A stretch of DNA of 34,698 nucleotides, taken from an uncultured Akkermansia sp. (GTDB lineage: Bacteria > Verrucomicrobiota > Verrucomicrobiia > Verrucomicrobiales > Akkermansiaceae). Below the pieces are notes generated by a model. The model did no database searches, had not been told where the DNA came from, and saw only the letters and a list, made by a program, of their open reading frames with translations. The translations under genes and the position numbers were made by a program. Below, piece by piece: positions 15,901-23,165 of the stretch; position 1 is the stretch's first letter, and every line of letters starts with the position of its first letter. The stretch lies in assembly GCA_947626545.1 (NCBI GenBank), contig CANQSS010000023.1:1-34698 (forward strand). Direction: 5' to 3'.

Positions 15901-16872
15901 TTATTGGGGTACGGAAATGAATTTGGAAACGTCTTTGTAGTCACCCGTCTTTTGCCATTCTTCCCACGTCTTCCAGCTGTCGCGCAGCAACAAAGACGCC
16001 ACTTTGTACCGACTACTCGAGCTGTGCGCCCCTAGCACCACAATGAGCAACCGCTGCGGGTAGGTTTCCTCCTTGTTCGTAATAGGGCTATGGAGCTTTA
16101 CGGATGCGCGACTGGCGGAAACCAGTAGGCACGCCCCAGCAGCGCCAGAACGCGCAGCGCGCACACCATCTACCGATGAATAGCTGAGCATGTTGTTGGA
16201 GTTGACAATGGTAACAGTGCGCGAACCATTAATTGTGGCTACATAGCTGCGCTGCGAGCATATGGTACGAAACCCTGGCTTTTGCATGGCGTACATGCCC
16301 AGCTTGGCCATATCATGCGTATCGGATTGAGTGATGACAGCACCGCTGGAACCCTTGAAACGGGTAGTTTTCATGCCAATGGCGCGCCCCATCTGATTCA
16401 TCTGCTGCACAAAAGCGGCCTCTGGATTTTGGGGGTTGATGGTAGACCCGCAAGCGTGCGCCAAGGTGATGGCACAGGCACTGTCATCCCACATCACACA
16501 GGAGTGCAATGCATCCCGCAGCGAAATACGATCCCCGGGCTTGAGATGCAGCAGATTTGTCTTCGGCCACTGGCAGGCGTAAGCAGGCACGGTGAGTTCT
16601 TTTCCCATGCTAATGCCGCGCGAGTTCACCCAATCGAGTACCACGAGGGCAGTAGCAACGTTGGTCAACATGCCGATAGGTCTGCGCTCATTCGGGTTGC
16701 CGGTGTAGAGAATGCGCCCGGAATATGTTTCCAAAGCCAAATAGCTGGGAGTACGCTGTGCGGGTGGTGTGGTACTATCCGCCCCTAGTTCGGTGCAGGA
16801 TGAACCGAAGAAAGCCACCAAGGCAGCCGCGCCCACGGCAAAAAATGTTCTAAACGTATCAATTTTCATCAT
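15901..16872 (-). CDS. S11 D-Ala-D-Ala carboxypeptidase-like lipoprotein lacking all three catalytic motifs
   Basis: Homologue of penicillin-binding DD-carboxypeptidases by overall pattern: LALETYSGRILYTGNPNERR, ATALVVLDW, LKPGDRISLRDAL, and GAAGACLLVSASR. The N-terminus is a lipoprotein signal (FFGSSC, Cys26), so it should sit in the periplasm or outer membrane. Where family members read ASLTK, this protein reads GMLTN (67-71): Ser68 becomes Met and Lys71 becomes Asn. The SxN position is D-D-S (129-131), and KTG becomes R-A-A (238-240). Codons at the first two sites were read directly from the bases. The frame is otherwise full length (323 residues) and its ATG overlaps the stop of the upstream PFK paralogue. 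Enzymatic activity is very unlikely; a peptidoglycan-binding or sensor role is plausible. Confidence 0.88.
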   Translation of the reverse strand: MMKIDTFRTFFAVGAAALVAFFGSSCTELGADSTTPPAQRTPSYLALETYSGRILYTGNPNERRPIGMLTNVATALVVLDWVNSRGISMGKELTVPAYACQWPKTNLLHLKPGDRISLRDALHSCVMWDDSACAITLAHACGSTINPQNPEAAFVQQMNQMGRAIGMKTTRFKGSSGAVITQSDTHDMAKLGMYAMQKPGFRTICSQRSYVATINGSRTVTIVNSNNMLSYSSVDGVRAARSGAAGACLLVSASRASVKLHSPITNKEETYPQRLLIVVLGAHSSSSRYKVASLLLRDSWKTWEEWQKTGDYKDVSKFISVPQ

Positions 16873-17993
16873 TATTCCGTCTCTTTAATCTTGCGTAAAT
16901 CCTCCGGTTTTCTATCTCCGAATATAATGCCCAAACTGCGTGCCGTGCGCACCATCTGACTATCAGGCTTCACCATGCGCGGCTCTGCAATTGCTTCAGT
17001 GATCGGTATGTTCCCTACATTGAGCCCTTGCAGTACCAGCGAGCATCCAAACTTGTTTTGTTCGATAAGCTTGACTGCCTCCACTCCGAATCGAATCCCC
17101 AAAATGCGGTCAAATGAACAGGGACTGCCACCCCGCTGAGTATGTCCCAGCACACAGTAGCGGGCCTCGATACCTGTCATCTCCTCCAACGCATGGCATA
17201 AGCGATTGCCGATACCGCCGAGTCTCTCATCACCGTTGTCTTTGTTGCGCACAGTAACAAGCTTGCCATTTAATCGCGCACCCTCAGCAACTACAACGAT
17301 GATCTCACGCTGTCCGGCAGCCTTGCGTGTCTTCACGCAATCCACCACGTTCTGCAAATCAAAGGGAATTTCCGGAATCAGCACCACATCCGCTGCCGAA
17401 GAAATCCCGCTGTGCAACGCAATCCACCCCGACTGGTCGCCCATCACTTCGATCACCATAATACGTTGGTGCGCATTCGCCGTGGTGCGAATACGATCGA
17501 TGGACTCTGTCACTACTGACACTGCACTCTGGAAACCAAAAGTAAAATCGGAGGCAGGACATAGGTCGTTATTGATAGTCTTGGGGATAGAGATGACCGG
17601 CAAGCCCTCCTCAGACAATAGGCTGGCGGTACGAGCCGAACCATTACCTCCAATGACAGCCAACGCTTGCAAACCGAGAGCCGTTATCGTTTTTTTCGCC
17701 TTAGCCATGGTGGAAGCATCCACCCGAGCGTGACCGATTTTGTTCACCTGCACCACAAAGTTGCCAGTGTTGGTAGTACCGAGAATAGTGCCGCCCAAGG
17801 AGCGAATTTTGTGCGTTTTATTAGGCGTGAGGATTTCGTAACGACGGCCTCCCTCCATAGGAAGAAGACCCTCAAAGCCGTCATGGAAACCGATAACACG
17901 CCAGCCCCGACGGTAAGCGGCTGAAACAAACCCCTCGATAACCGCATTAATGCCGGGGCAATCGCCACCAGAGTTGAGGATGCCGATAATCAT
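16872..17993 (-). CDS. Phosphofructokinase paralogue with substituted catalytic residues (probable pseudoenzyme)
   Basis: Full-length PFK fold (373 residues) close to the downstream pfkA: GGDCPGIN (9-16), the AHQR segment, AEGA and GHTQRGGSP are kept. Three key positions differ. GGDG is GGNG (Asn117 for the Mg/phosphate Asp103 of E. coli), TIDND is TINND (Asn141 for the catalytic base Asp127) and MGR is MGD (Asp186 for Arg171). The two Asn codons were read directly as AAT. The substitutions remove the base and metal ligand, so phosphotransfer should be crippled while the sugar-phosphate site largely remains. It is coupled to the epimerase upstream (8-base gap) and to the S11-like gene downstream (overlapping TAATG). 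It may form mixed tetramers with pfkA or act as a metabolite sensor. Confidence 0.9.
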   Translation of the reverse strand: MIIGILNSGGDCPGINAVIEGFVSAAYRRGWRVIGFHDGFEGLLPMEGGRRYEILTPNKTHKIRSLGGTILGTTNTGNFVVQVNKIGHARVDASTMAKAKKTITALGLQALAVIGGNGSARTASLLSEEGLPVISIPKTINNDLCPASDFTFGFQSAVSVVTESIDRIRTTANAHQRIMVIEVMGDQSGWIALHSGISSAADVVLIPEIPFDLQNVVDCVKTRKAAGQREIIVVVAEGARLNGKLVTVRNKDNGDERLGGIGNRLCHALEEMTGIEARYCVLGHTQRGGSPCSFDRILGIRFGVEAVKLIEQNKFGCSLVLQGLNVGNIPITEAIAEPRMVKPDSQMVRTARSLGIIFGDRKPEDLRKIKETE

Positions 17994-18001
17994 AGGTCAT
18001 T

Positions 18002-19204
18002 TTATTTGGAATGGATGGGTGCGACCGCAGGAACAGCGCCGAAATAATGGGCACAGTGCCAAAGGGCACGAGGATGGTGGAAGAAAGACTTCCAAAGAGA
18101 TCCCTTCAACCCGTTAGCGGGGGAACCATCGCGCTCGCAATATCCGAACCATTCGCCATGTTCATCATCCTGCAAGTGAGAGAAAGCCCAGTCATGAATG
18201 CGCTGATGCCACTCAGCATATTTTTGCTCCCCAGTTGTTACGTATGCCAAGCATGTACCTATGAGGGCTTCGTCGTGCGGCCACCAAAACTTCATATTGT
18301 GCCAATACTCCTGAACTGGCTTGTGGTACACATCCGTGTAATAGAGTAAGCCGCCGTATTTTTCATCCCACCCGCGTTCCAGTGCCCAGTCAATCATCTT
18401 GCAGGCGACTTCCACCATTTTCGGATCCCCGTTGCGCCGACGAGACTCCTCCAACAGGAACCACCCGCCCTCAATAGCATGCCCGGGGTTCTGTGTACGC
18501 TCATCGAAATGATCAATCACAGATCCATCCAGAGCTACATTTTCCACAACGGCTCGTATCTCCTCATGTAGGAAAAGACGCTGAATATCTGCAAAGCAGC
18601 GATCAATCCATGCGGTGTACACCCCTCCCTCATCGCCAAGATACTTGCGCAGCTCCTGGCAAGTAACCATCATAATCATGCGACAGCCCAGATTTTCTGC
18701 AGGACGTTTGCCGGTTGTTTTGGGCAACATCTTGCCGGGAGTGAAGAAAATGTCGGCATACACCCCGAACCAATGGCGCGCGCGCTCAGCGCTACGTGGG
18801 TCACCCGTGGCGCCGAAGTGTGCGGCCCATGCGATAGCGGCAAAACACTCGCTGTATGCATAGCGGCGCAAACGCAGCGGGGTACCGTCTTCCGTCACGC
18901 TAAAGTACATGCGATCGCCTTCAGGAGTCACACACTTATCCTCTATAAACGAAAGAGCGCTTTCTGCCCAGCGCAGCCAATCGGGATTTTGCTCAATGCT
19001 CAGGTAGCACGTGAGCAACATCCACGCCATGCGCCCCTGCGCCCACACGCTCTTATCACTGTCCACCATGGTGCCGTCCGCATCAAAGCAATGGTAAAGC
19101 CCCCCATGCTTCTCATCCACGGCGCGCGGGAACCAGAATGGGATGACCTCATTAAGGAGCTTCTCCTTGTAGAACAACCCGAGTTTATGCGTATCAATAG
19201 CCAC
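18002..19204 (-). CDS. N-acylglucosamine 2-epimerase (AGE family)
   Basis: Interconverts N-acetylmannosamine and N-acetylglucosamine, the second step of sialic-acid breakdown after the lyase encoded just upstream. The 400-residue protein has the length of the (alpha/alpha)6-barrel family. Conserved pieces include WAQGRMAWML, NPGHAIEGGWFLLEESRR (His242), FWWPHDEALIG (His310) and FFHHPRALWHCAHYFG (His377), the His residues being those used in catalysis in this family. The only in-frame start is a GTG at 19204. It lies in the same frame as the lyase, 12 bases after its TAA stop. A mucin-sugar scavenging role is a reasonable inference. Confidence 0.93.
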   Translation of the reverse strand: MAIDTHKLGLFYKEKLLNEVIPFWFPRAVDEKHGGLYHCFDADGTMVDSDKSVWAQGRMAWMLLTCYLSIEQNPDWLRWAESALSFIEDKCVTPEGDRMYFSVTEDGTPLRLRRYAYSECFAAIAWAAHFGATGDPRSAERARHWFGVYADIFFTPGKMLPKTTGKRPAENLGCRMIMMVTCQELRKYLGDEGGVYTAWIDRCFADIQRLFLHEEIRAVVENVALDGSVIDHFDERTQNPGHAIEGGWFLLEESRRRNGDPKMVEVACKMIDWALERGWDEKYGGLLYYTDVYHKPVQEYWHNMKFWWPHDEALIGTCLAYVTTGEQKYAEWHQRIHDWAFSHLQDDEHGEWFGYCERDGSPANGLKGSLWKSFFHHPRALWHCAHYFGAVPAVAPIHSK

Positions 19205-19216
19205 GGCAGCAAAGAC

Positions 19217-20143
19217 TTATTTGTTGATAGCCCAGTCGAAGAAACCTATCGCTTTCAGCTCATCCTTGAGTTGTGTCAAAGTAGCGACGTCCGGCGTTCC
19301 CATCGGAAGCCGAGCCGGTCCTAAGTCTACCCCCCACCAGCCCATGATGGCCTTGCAGCAGCCCATATAGCCCTTGGCCGCGATGATGTTAATCATCTTT
19401 ACGGAAAGTTGCTGCAAATGTCGCGCCTCGGCAATATCTCCGGCCTGGAAAGCACGAATCATATCTTGGTAAAGCTTGGGAGCATAATTGAAGGAAGAAC
19501 CCACGCCACCCTTGGCTCCAGTTGCTAGAGCCGCCAAGAACCACTCATCCACGCCCCAAGGGATGTCATACTTACCTCCCTCGTAGTTGAGCGCTTCGAT
19601 GTAGAGAGCAAGGTCGGGATTGGTAAACTTCACCCCGCAGAAGTTAGAAATCTTCGCCGCACAAGCAGCAATCACCTTACAGGGATTGAATGCCACATGC
19701 GTGAGCGCCGGTATGTCGTAAAAATAGTAGGGTAGTTCCGGCGCCCCCGCAGCCTCATACGCCAAGCAATCGACTAATGAATCTATGCTGCCTGGCTTAA
19801 AATAGCAAGGAGAATTGGAAGCTGTGCCCACCGCACCACATTCGACAGCATATTGCGCCAATTCCCGGCCATCCGCCACACTATTGCCGCCGGTGTGCAC
19901 CACAAACTGAATACCGTGTTTTCTGCCAGCCTCGGCCCATGCAGCCATATTTTCTTTTCGTTCGGTGAGCTGCATGTGAGCCGATTCACCCGTAGAACCG
20001 GTGATGAAAGTGATCTTTATGCCCTGGGATGCCAAGAACTGCGCCTGAGTGTCCACTGCATCCGGGTTGCAGGTGCCATCTGCTTTCATTGGTGTGTGCG
20101 TTGCCGCCACGAGTCCGTGTAGTTTCAAAGTCGTTTGCATCAT
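19217..20143 (-). CDS. nanA: N-acetylneuraminate lyase (DHDPS/NAL family aldolase)
   Basis: Cleaves N-acetylneuraminate to N-acetylmannosamine and pyruvate. The TIM-barrel aldolase motifs are present: GSTGE at 49-53, the Tyr of YYFYDIPA near 142, and the Schiff-base Lys172 in GVKFTNPD. A dihydrodipicolinate synthase is possible on fold alone, but the adjacent GlcNAc 2-epimerase argues for a sialic-acid lyase. ATG 20143 (doublet MM) is preferred because the aligned region begins at KLHGLVAATHTP; a GTG at 20179 would add 12 residues. First gene of the run; no sialidase or transporter is nearby in the window. Confidence 0.9.
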   Translation of the reverse strand: MMQTTLKLHGLVAATHTPMKADGTCNPDAVDTQAQFLASQGIKITFITGSTGESAHMQLTERKENMAAWAEAGRKHGIQFVVHTGGNSVADGRELAQYAVECGAVGTASNSPCYFKPGSIDSLVDCLAYEAAGAPELPYYFYDIPALTHVAFNPCKVIAACAAKISNFCGVKFTNPDLALYIEALNYEGGKYDIPWGVDEWFLAALATGAKGGVGSSFNYAPKLYQDMIRAFQAGDIAEARHLQQLSVKMINIIAAKGYMGCCKAIMGWWGVDLGPARLPMGTPDVATLTQLKDELKAIGFFDWAINK

Positions 20144-20184
20144 TTTAGTAACGGGGGATGTAACCCTCTCCCTTTCCACCCCCC

Positions 20185-20213
20185 TTTCTACCCCATTTCC
20201 CGTGCCATATCAA
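20185..20213 (-). promoter_or_regulatory. Candidate promoter of the sialic-acid gene run
   Basis: On the minus strand TTGATA (20213-20208), 17 bases, TAGAAA (20190-20185). It would give a leader of about 35-40 bases to the ATG at 20143, or start almost on the alternative GTG at 20179. The -10 is only moderate. Confidence 0.35.
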
Positions 20214-20259
20214 GTCTATTCTCGCAATGAATCCGTTTTTTCGCAAGGGCGCTCAATGC

Positions 20260-20688
20260 TCACCTCTCCGCATCCTTCAGCCACCCCTTCCCCCAGACCC
20301 ATATCAGATAGATTTCCGCGCTCAGCACGTACACCGCCACCCACCGCAGCAGCGCATGGATCATCAACTCTCCCCGGCCGACAATCCAGAAGGCGTCGTC
20401 CGGACTCAGGTACAGCGCCACCGCGCCCAATGCTATACCCACACAGAATGCCCCCGCTGTCGTTGCGAGTGCAGACGTTACTCGACTCCACTTGCGCAAA
20501 CCGCACAAGTACGCAAATAAAGCAGGAGCCAGAAACATAACACCGCCCACGGCCTTCTTCACGAGAACCTCCGCACCCGGTGTTCCAAACTCAACCGCCT
20601 CCACAACATAAGCCGCAATCGGCATGATGCAGCAGAGTATCACCACGGTATCCAAAAATCTGGCGCCTCTTGCAGGTACAACCGCCAT
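20260..20688 (-). CDS. Small integral membrane protein of unknown function
   Basis: A 142-residue protein with about four hydrophobic segments (near 12-32, 46-64, 72-95 and 107-130) and a charged C-terminus (WGKGWLKDAER). I do not recognise a family. Its ATG starts only four bases after the 3' end of tRNA-Lys on the same strand, so it is probably read from the tRNA promoter and released by tRNA 3' processing with almost no leader. No Shine-Dalgarno sequence is visible. The gap to nanA (20144-20259) holds only a weak promoter. Confidence 0.65.
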   Translation of the reverse strand: MAVVPARGARFLDTVVILCCIMPIAAYVVEAVEFGTPGAEVLVKKAVGGVMFLAPALFAYLCGLRKWSRVTSALATTAGAFCVGIALGAVALYLSPDDAFWIVGRGELMIHALLRWVAVYVLSAEIYLIWVWGKGWLKDAER

Positions 20689-20692
20689 GCTC

Positions 20693-20765
20693 TACGCGAA
20701 CCGGGACTCGAACCCGGGACCAATAGATTAAAAGTCTACTGCTCTACCGACTGAGCTATTCGCGC
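20693..20765 (-). tRNA. tRNA-Lys (anticodon UUU)
   Basis: 73 bases fold into a standard cloverleaf: acceptor GCGCGAA/TTCGCGT (with a G-U closing pair), D stem GCTC/GAGC, anticodon stem GTAGA/TCTAT with loop CTTTTAA (anticodon TTT), variable TGGTC, T stem CCGGG/CCCGG with TTCGAGT. Discriminator A73. CCA is not encoded. A consensus promoter lies just upstream. Confidence 0.96.
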
Positions 20766-20797
20766 CTCTGCCAGCCGTATGCGGCAGGTGAGGAGGC

Positions 20798-20826
20798 ATA
20801 CTACTTCCTCTTTTCCCACTTGTCAA
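20798..20826 (-). promoter_or_regulatory. tRNA-Lys promoter
   Basis: Minus strand TTGACA (20826-20821), exactly 17 bases, TAGTAT (20803-20798). The predicted start lies about 25 bases upstream of the tRNA 5' end. It is a useful reference for the housekeeping promoter consensus in this genome. Confidence 0.75.
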
Positions 20827-20890
20827 GCGAAATTCTGTCCGTTTTCTTACAAAAAAGCTTCGTTGAGCAATCGGGAGATTCCACTTCGCA

Positions 20891-21682
20891 CTATATTACG
20901 GTCCAGAGACGCCCATTTTGCCCGCGAACGAGATGGATGGGCAAGCCATAGGCGAGACGCAGGTTTTCCTCAGTGAGTACAGCGTCACGCGAACCGTAGG
21001 CGACGATACGCCCATCCCGCATGATGAGGCCGCGGGAAAACTCTGATAAAATGTCCTCAATGCGCTGAGTAATGAAGATGAGAGTAAGCTGCGAGCGTTG
21101 CTCAGCCAGCTTGGCAATGGTGCGCAACAAGAACTCCCGTCCTGCAATATCCAGAAACACGCTTGGCTCATCCAATATCATAAGCTCGGGGTCGGTCATC
21201 AATGCGCGGGCAATGAGTACCTTCACCTGTTCTCCGGAGCTCATGGTCAACACCGTTCGATTTTCCAAGTACTCAGCATTCAAGTCAGCGAGCAGTCGGC
21301 GAGCGCGCTCTACTTCATCCCGTTTGGGCGTGCGAAAAAGACCAATAGTGGCATCCGGACCGGAGAGCACCATTTCTAACCCCGTCCATTCACGGTCGCC
21401 AAGCCATCTGTGCATGAGCGGACTCACCCAAGCGATACGCCTGCGCAATTCTTGCAAGTTCACGCTTCCGAAACGATGACCTAGCACCTGTACCGTAGCG
21501 CCGAAAAGTGGCCATGCATATCCCATGAGCATGCGCACAAGGGTGGTTTTTCCTGCACCGTTGGCGCCTAAAATAAAGCAGCGCTCCCCACGCTGCACCT
21601 CCCAATCTATGCCATGCAACACCTCCCGCCCAGAAAGGTACACATGTGCATTCTCCACTAAAATAGCCGGCTGCATGTGCAT
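20891..21682 (-). CDS. ABC transporter ATP-binding protein
   Basis: A single 263-residue ABC ATPase. Walker A is GANGAGKTT, the signature motif is MSSGEQ (variant of LSGGQ), and Walker B is LMILDEPS with the catalytic Glu. The H-loop, usually T-H in this subfamily, reads ITQRIED: the switch His is Gln (codon CAG). Similar stand-alone ATPases are related to ModF/YlmA-type proteins. No permease is adjacent, so the partner and substrate are unknown. ATG 21682 is chosen; a GTG at 21715 would place the N-terminus inside the terminator hairpin. It follows ilvC by 63 bases with a terminator-like hairpin between. Confidence 0.88.
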   Translation of the reverse strand: MHMQPAILVENAHVYLSGREVLHGIDWEVQRGERCFILGANGAGKTTLVRMLMGYAWPLFGATVQVLGHRFGSVNLQELRRRIAWVSPLMHRWLGDREWTGLEMVLSGPDATIGLFRTPKRDEVERARRLLADLNAEYLENRTVLTMSSGEQVKVLIARALMTDPELMILDEPSVFLDIAGREFLLRTIAKLAEQRSQLTLIFITQRIEDILSEFSRGLIMRDGRIVAYGSRDAVLTEENLRLAYGLPIHLVRGQNGRLWTVI

Positions 21683-21689
21683 AAAAGGC

Positions 21690-21727
21690 GCCCGTGGACA
21701 GGTCGAGGCAGACACTGCTCCACGGGC
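21690..21727 (-). terminator. Terminator-like hairpin after ilvC, abutting the ABC ATPase start
   Basis: A perfect 9-bp stem GCCCGTGGA (21690-21698) / TCCACGGGC (21719-21727) is followed on the minus strand by GCC and TTTT, immediately before the ABC ATG at 21682-21680. Partial termination would set the level of the ATPase relative to ilvC. Confidence 0.65.
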
Positions 21728-21745
21728 ACGAAAAGGGGCACGAGT

Positions 21746-22726
21746 TTAGTTTCGCTCGAAAAGAGCGCGAATTTTCTTGCCCACCACCTCTGCCGGATGT
21801 TCGGCAAGAGCTGCGCGCTTAGCCTGCAGATTGGGAGCTCCATTGGCCGCCTCCTCCATCCACACCCGAGCAAACTCACCGGACTCAATCCGCTTGAGAG
21901 ATTCCTTCATCTTGGCCTTCACCTCCGGTCCAATAATCTGCGGACCATTGTAGTACTCGCCAAACTCTGCCGTATTGGAGATGACGGAGTTCATGCGCTG
22001 AATACCACCGGTGTAGATGAGATCCACAATGAGTTTGGCTTCGTGCACGCACTCAAAATAGGCCATCTCGGGTGGGTAGCCAGCTTCAATAAGAGTTTCG
22101 AAGCCATACTTCATGAGGTCCACCATGCCGCCGCAGAGCACATTCTGTTCACCGAAGAGATCCTCGTAGGTTTCCTGCTCCATCGTGCACTCCAGCACGC
22201 CGCCACGGGTCAGCCCTTCAGCTTTGGCTATGGCTAAGGCCACCTCACGTGCATGGCCGCTCGGATTTTGGAACACCGCCACCAGTCCAGGACAACCAAA
22301 TCCCTCCTCAAATACTCGTCGCACCTCAGTTCCCGGCCCCTTCGGCGCCACCATAATCACATCGACATCTGTCGGGGGCACAATCGTCTTGAAGACGTAT
22401 GCAAAGCCGTGCGAGCAGCAGAGCGTCTTACCTGCTTTCATGGCCGGAGCAATCTGTTTGGTGTACACCTCCCCATGTTTCTCATCCGGGAGCAGAAGAT
22501 GCACAATGTCGCCCTTCTGCGCCGCCTCATCCACTGGCATCACTTCAAATCCGTCTTGTACCGCCGCGTCCCAACTTTTTCCAGGGCGCAGTCCAATAAT
22601 GACATGCACACCGCTATCCCGCATGCAGAGCGCTTGGGCACGTCCTTGCGCGCCGTAGCCGATCACTGCGACTGTTTTGCCGTTCAAAACGCTCACGTCA
22701 GCGTCTTTATCATGAAGTATATCCAT
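21746..22726 (-). CDS. ilvC: Ketol-acid reductoisomerase (class I)
   Basis: Second step of valine/isoleucine biosynthesis: isomerises and reduces acetolactate or acetohydroxybutyrate with NADPH and Mg. The 326-residue length is the class I form. The Rossmann motif GYGAQGRAQALCMRDSG is near 23-39. The catalytic His is in CCSHGF, followed by VAPKGPGTEVR. The C-terminal metal-binding helices include DLFGEQNVLCGG, E-x-x-Y segments, FECVHEAKLIVDL and ISNTAEFGEY. No ilvB/ilvH neighbours. It has an unusually long candidate leader (see promoters and the small ORF upstream). Confidence 0.97.
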   Translation of the reverse strand: MDILHDKDADVSVLNGKTVAVIGYGAQGRAQALCMRDSGVHVIIGLRPGKSWDAAVQDGFEVMPVDEAAQKGDIVHLLLPDEKHGEVYTKQIAPAMKAGKTLCCSHGFAYVFKTIVPPTDVDVIMVAPKGPGTEVRRVFEEGFGCPGLVAVFQNPSGHAREVALAIAKAEGLTRGGVLECTMEQETYEDLFGEQNVLCGGMVDLMKYGFETLIEAGYPPEMAYFECVHEAKLIVDLIYTGGIQRMNSVISNTAEFGEYYNGPQIIGPEVKAKMKESLKRIESGEFARVWMEEAANGAPNLQAKRAALAEHPAEVVGKKIRALFERN

Positions 22727-22776
22727 AGTCTAATTTTGGGGTTGTTAAACAGAGCCTCTCTCCAAGGTCTCCCCAG

Positions 22777-22805
22777 AGACTAACACTGCATCTCTGCTCT
22801 GTCAA
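22777..22805 (-). promoter_or_regulatory. Proximal ilvC promoter candidate
   Basis: Minus strand TTGACA (22805-22800), 17 bases, TAGTCT (22782-22777), giving a leader of about 44 bases. The same stretch can form a nested hairpin (ACAGAGC/GCTCTGT outer arms near 22749-22802; GTCTC-CCCA-GAGAC inner). Confidence 0.4.
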
Positions 22806-22921
22806 GTCATCATCGCGCAAAAATCCATCCCCTGTATTTGTCCTATTGCCAAATACCACACAATGGAGTTTGTTGACAGAAAAGCGGGGGATGGTGTTCC
22901 CTGCCGGCACCCCTTCAAGCA

Positions 22922-22975
22922 TCAAGCCTGAGGCTTCCACCCATATTCTACCCGCGCGGGTTGCACCACATTCAT
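22922..22975 (-). CDS. 17-residue ORF in the ilvC leader (possible leader peptide)
   Basis: ATG at 22975 is preceded by GGGAGAGGATAAA, one of the clearest ribosome binding sites in the window, and encodes MNVVQPARVEYGWKPQA before a TGA. It ends with a small hairpin (AAGCC-TCA-GGCTT). Three Val but no run of Ile/Leu, so classical amino-acid attenuation is not obvious. It lies about 195 bases upstream of ilvC within the predicted long leader. Whether it is translated is unknown. Confidence 0.35.
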   Translation of the reverse strand: MNVVQPARVEYGWKPQA

Positions 22976-23165
22976 TTTATCCTCTCCCTCATCGGTGTTT
23001 GAGTTGAGCAAGGCAAGGCCAAACCAGAGTACACATCATCCCGTGGTCACATTCCTGACGTGTGCGCAGGGTGCATCCGCCCCCCCTATGACGCATCGCC
23101 GTTCCCTCACCGATCCTGGCACCTCTACCTCACGTATCGTGCTGGAAAACTCCCCGCCTGTTATG

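Noticed and set aside
22710..22940. 76-codon frame overlapping the ilvC start
   Set aside because: Overlaps the ilvC coding start and the proximal promoter, has no family resemblance and no good ribosome binding site.
22985..23130. Cobalamin riboswitch in the same leader (GGGAACGG and GTCAGGA...GACC segments)
   Set aside because: Only fragments resemble the B12 box and their order and spacing do not fit.
22976..23159. Possible lysine riboswitch in the ilvC leader (GTGAGGTAGAGGTGC resembles the 5' strand of the L box)
   Set aside because: The rest of the conserved core (AAGTA-type loop and GCCGAAG segment) is not found, and ilvC is not a usual target. An Infernal search with RF00168 would settle it.
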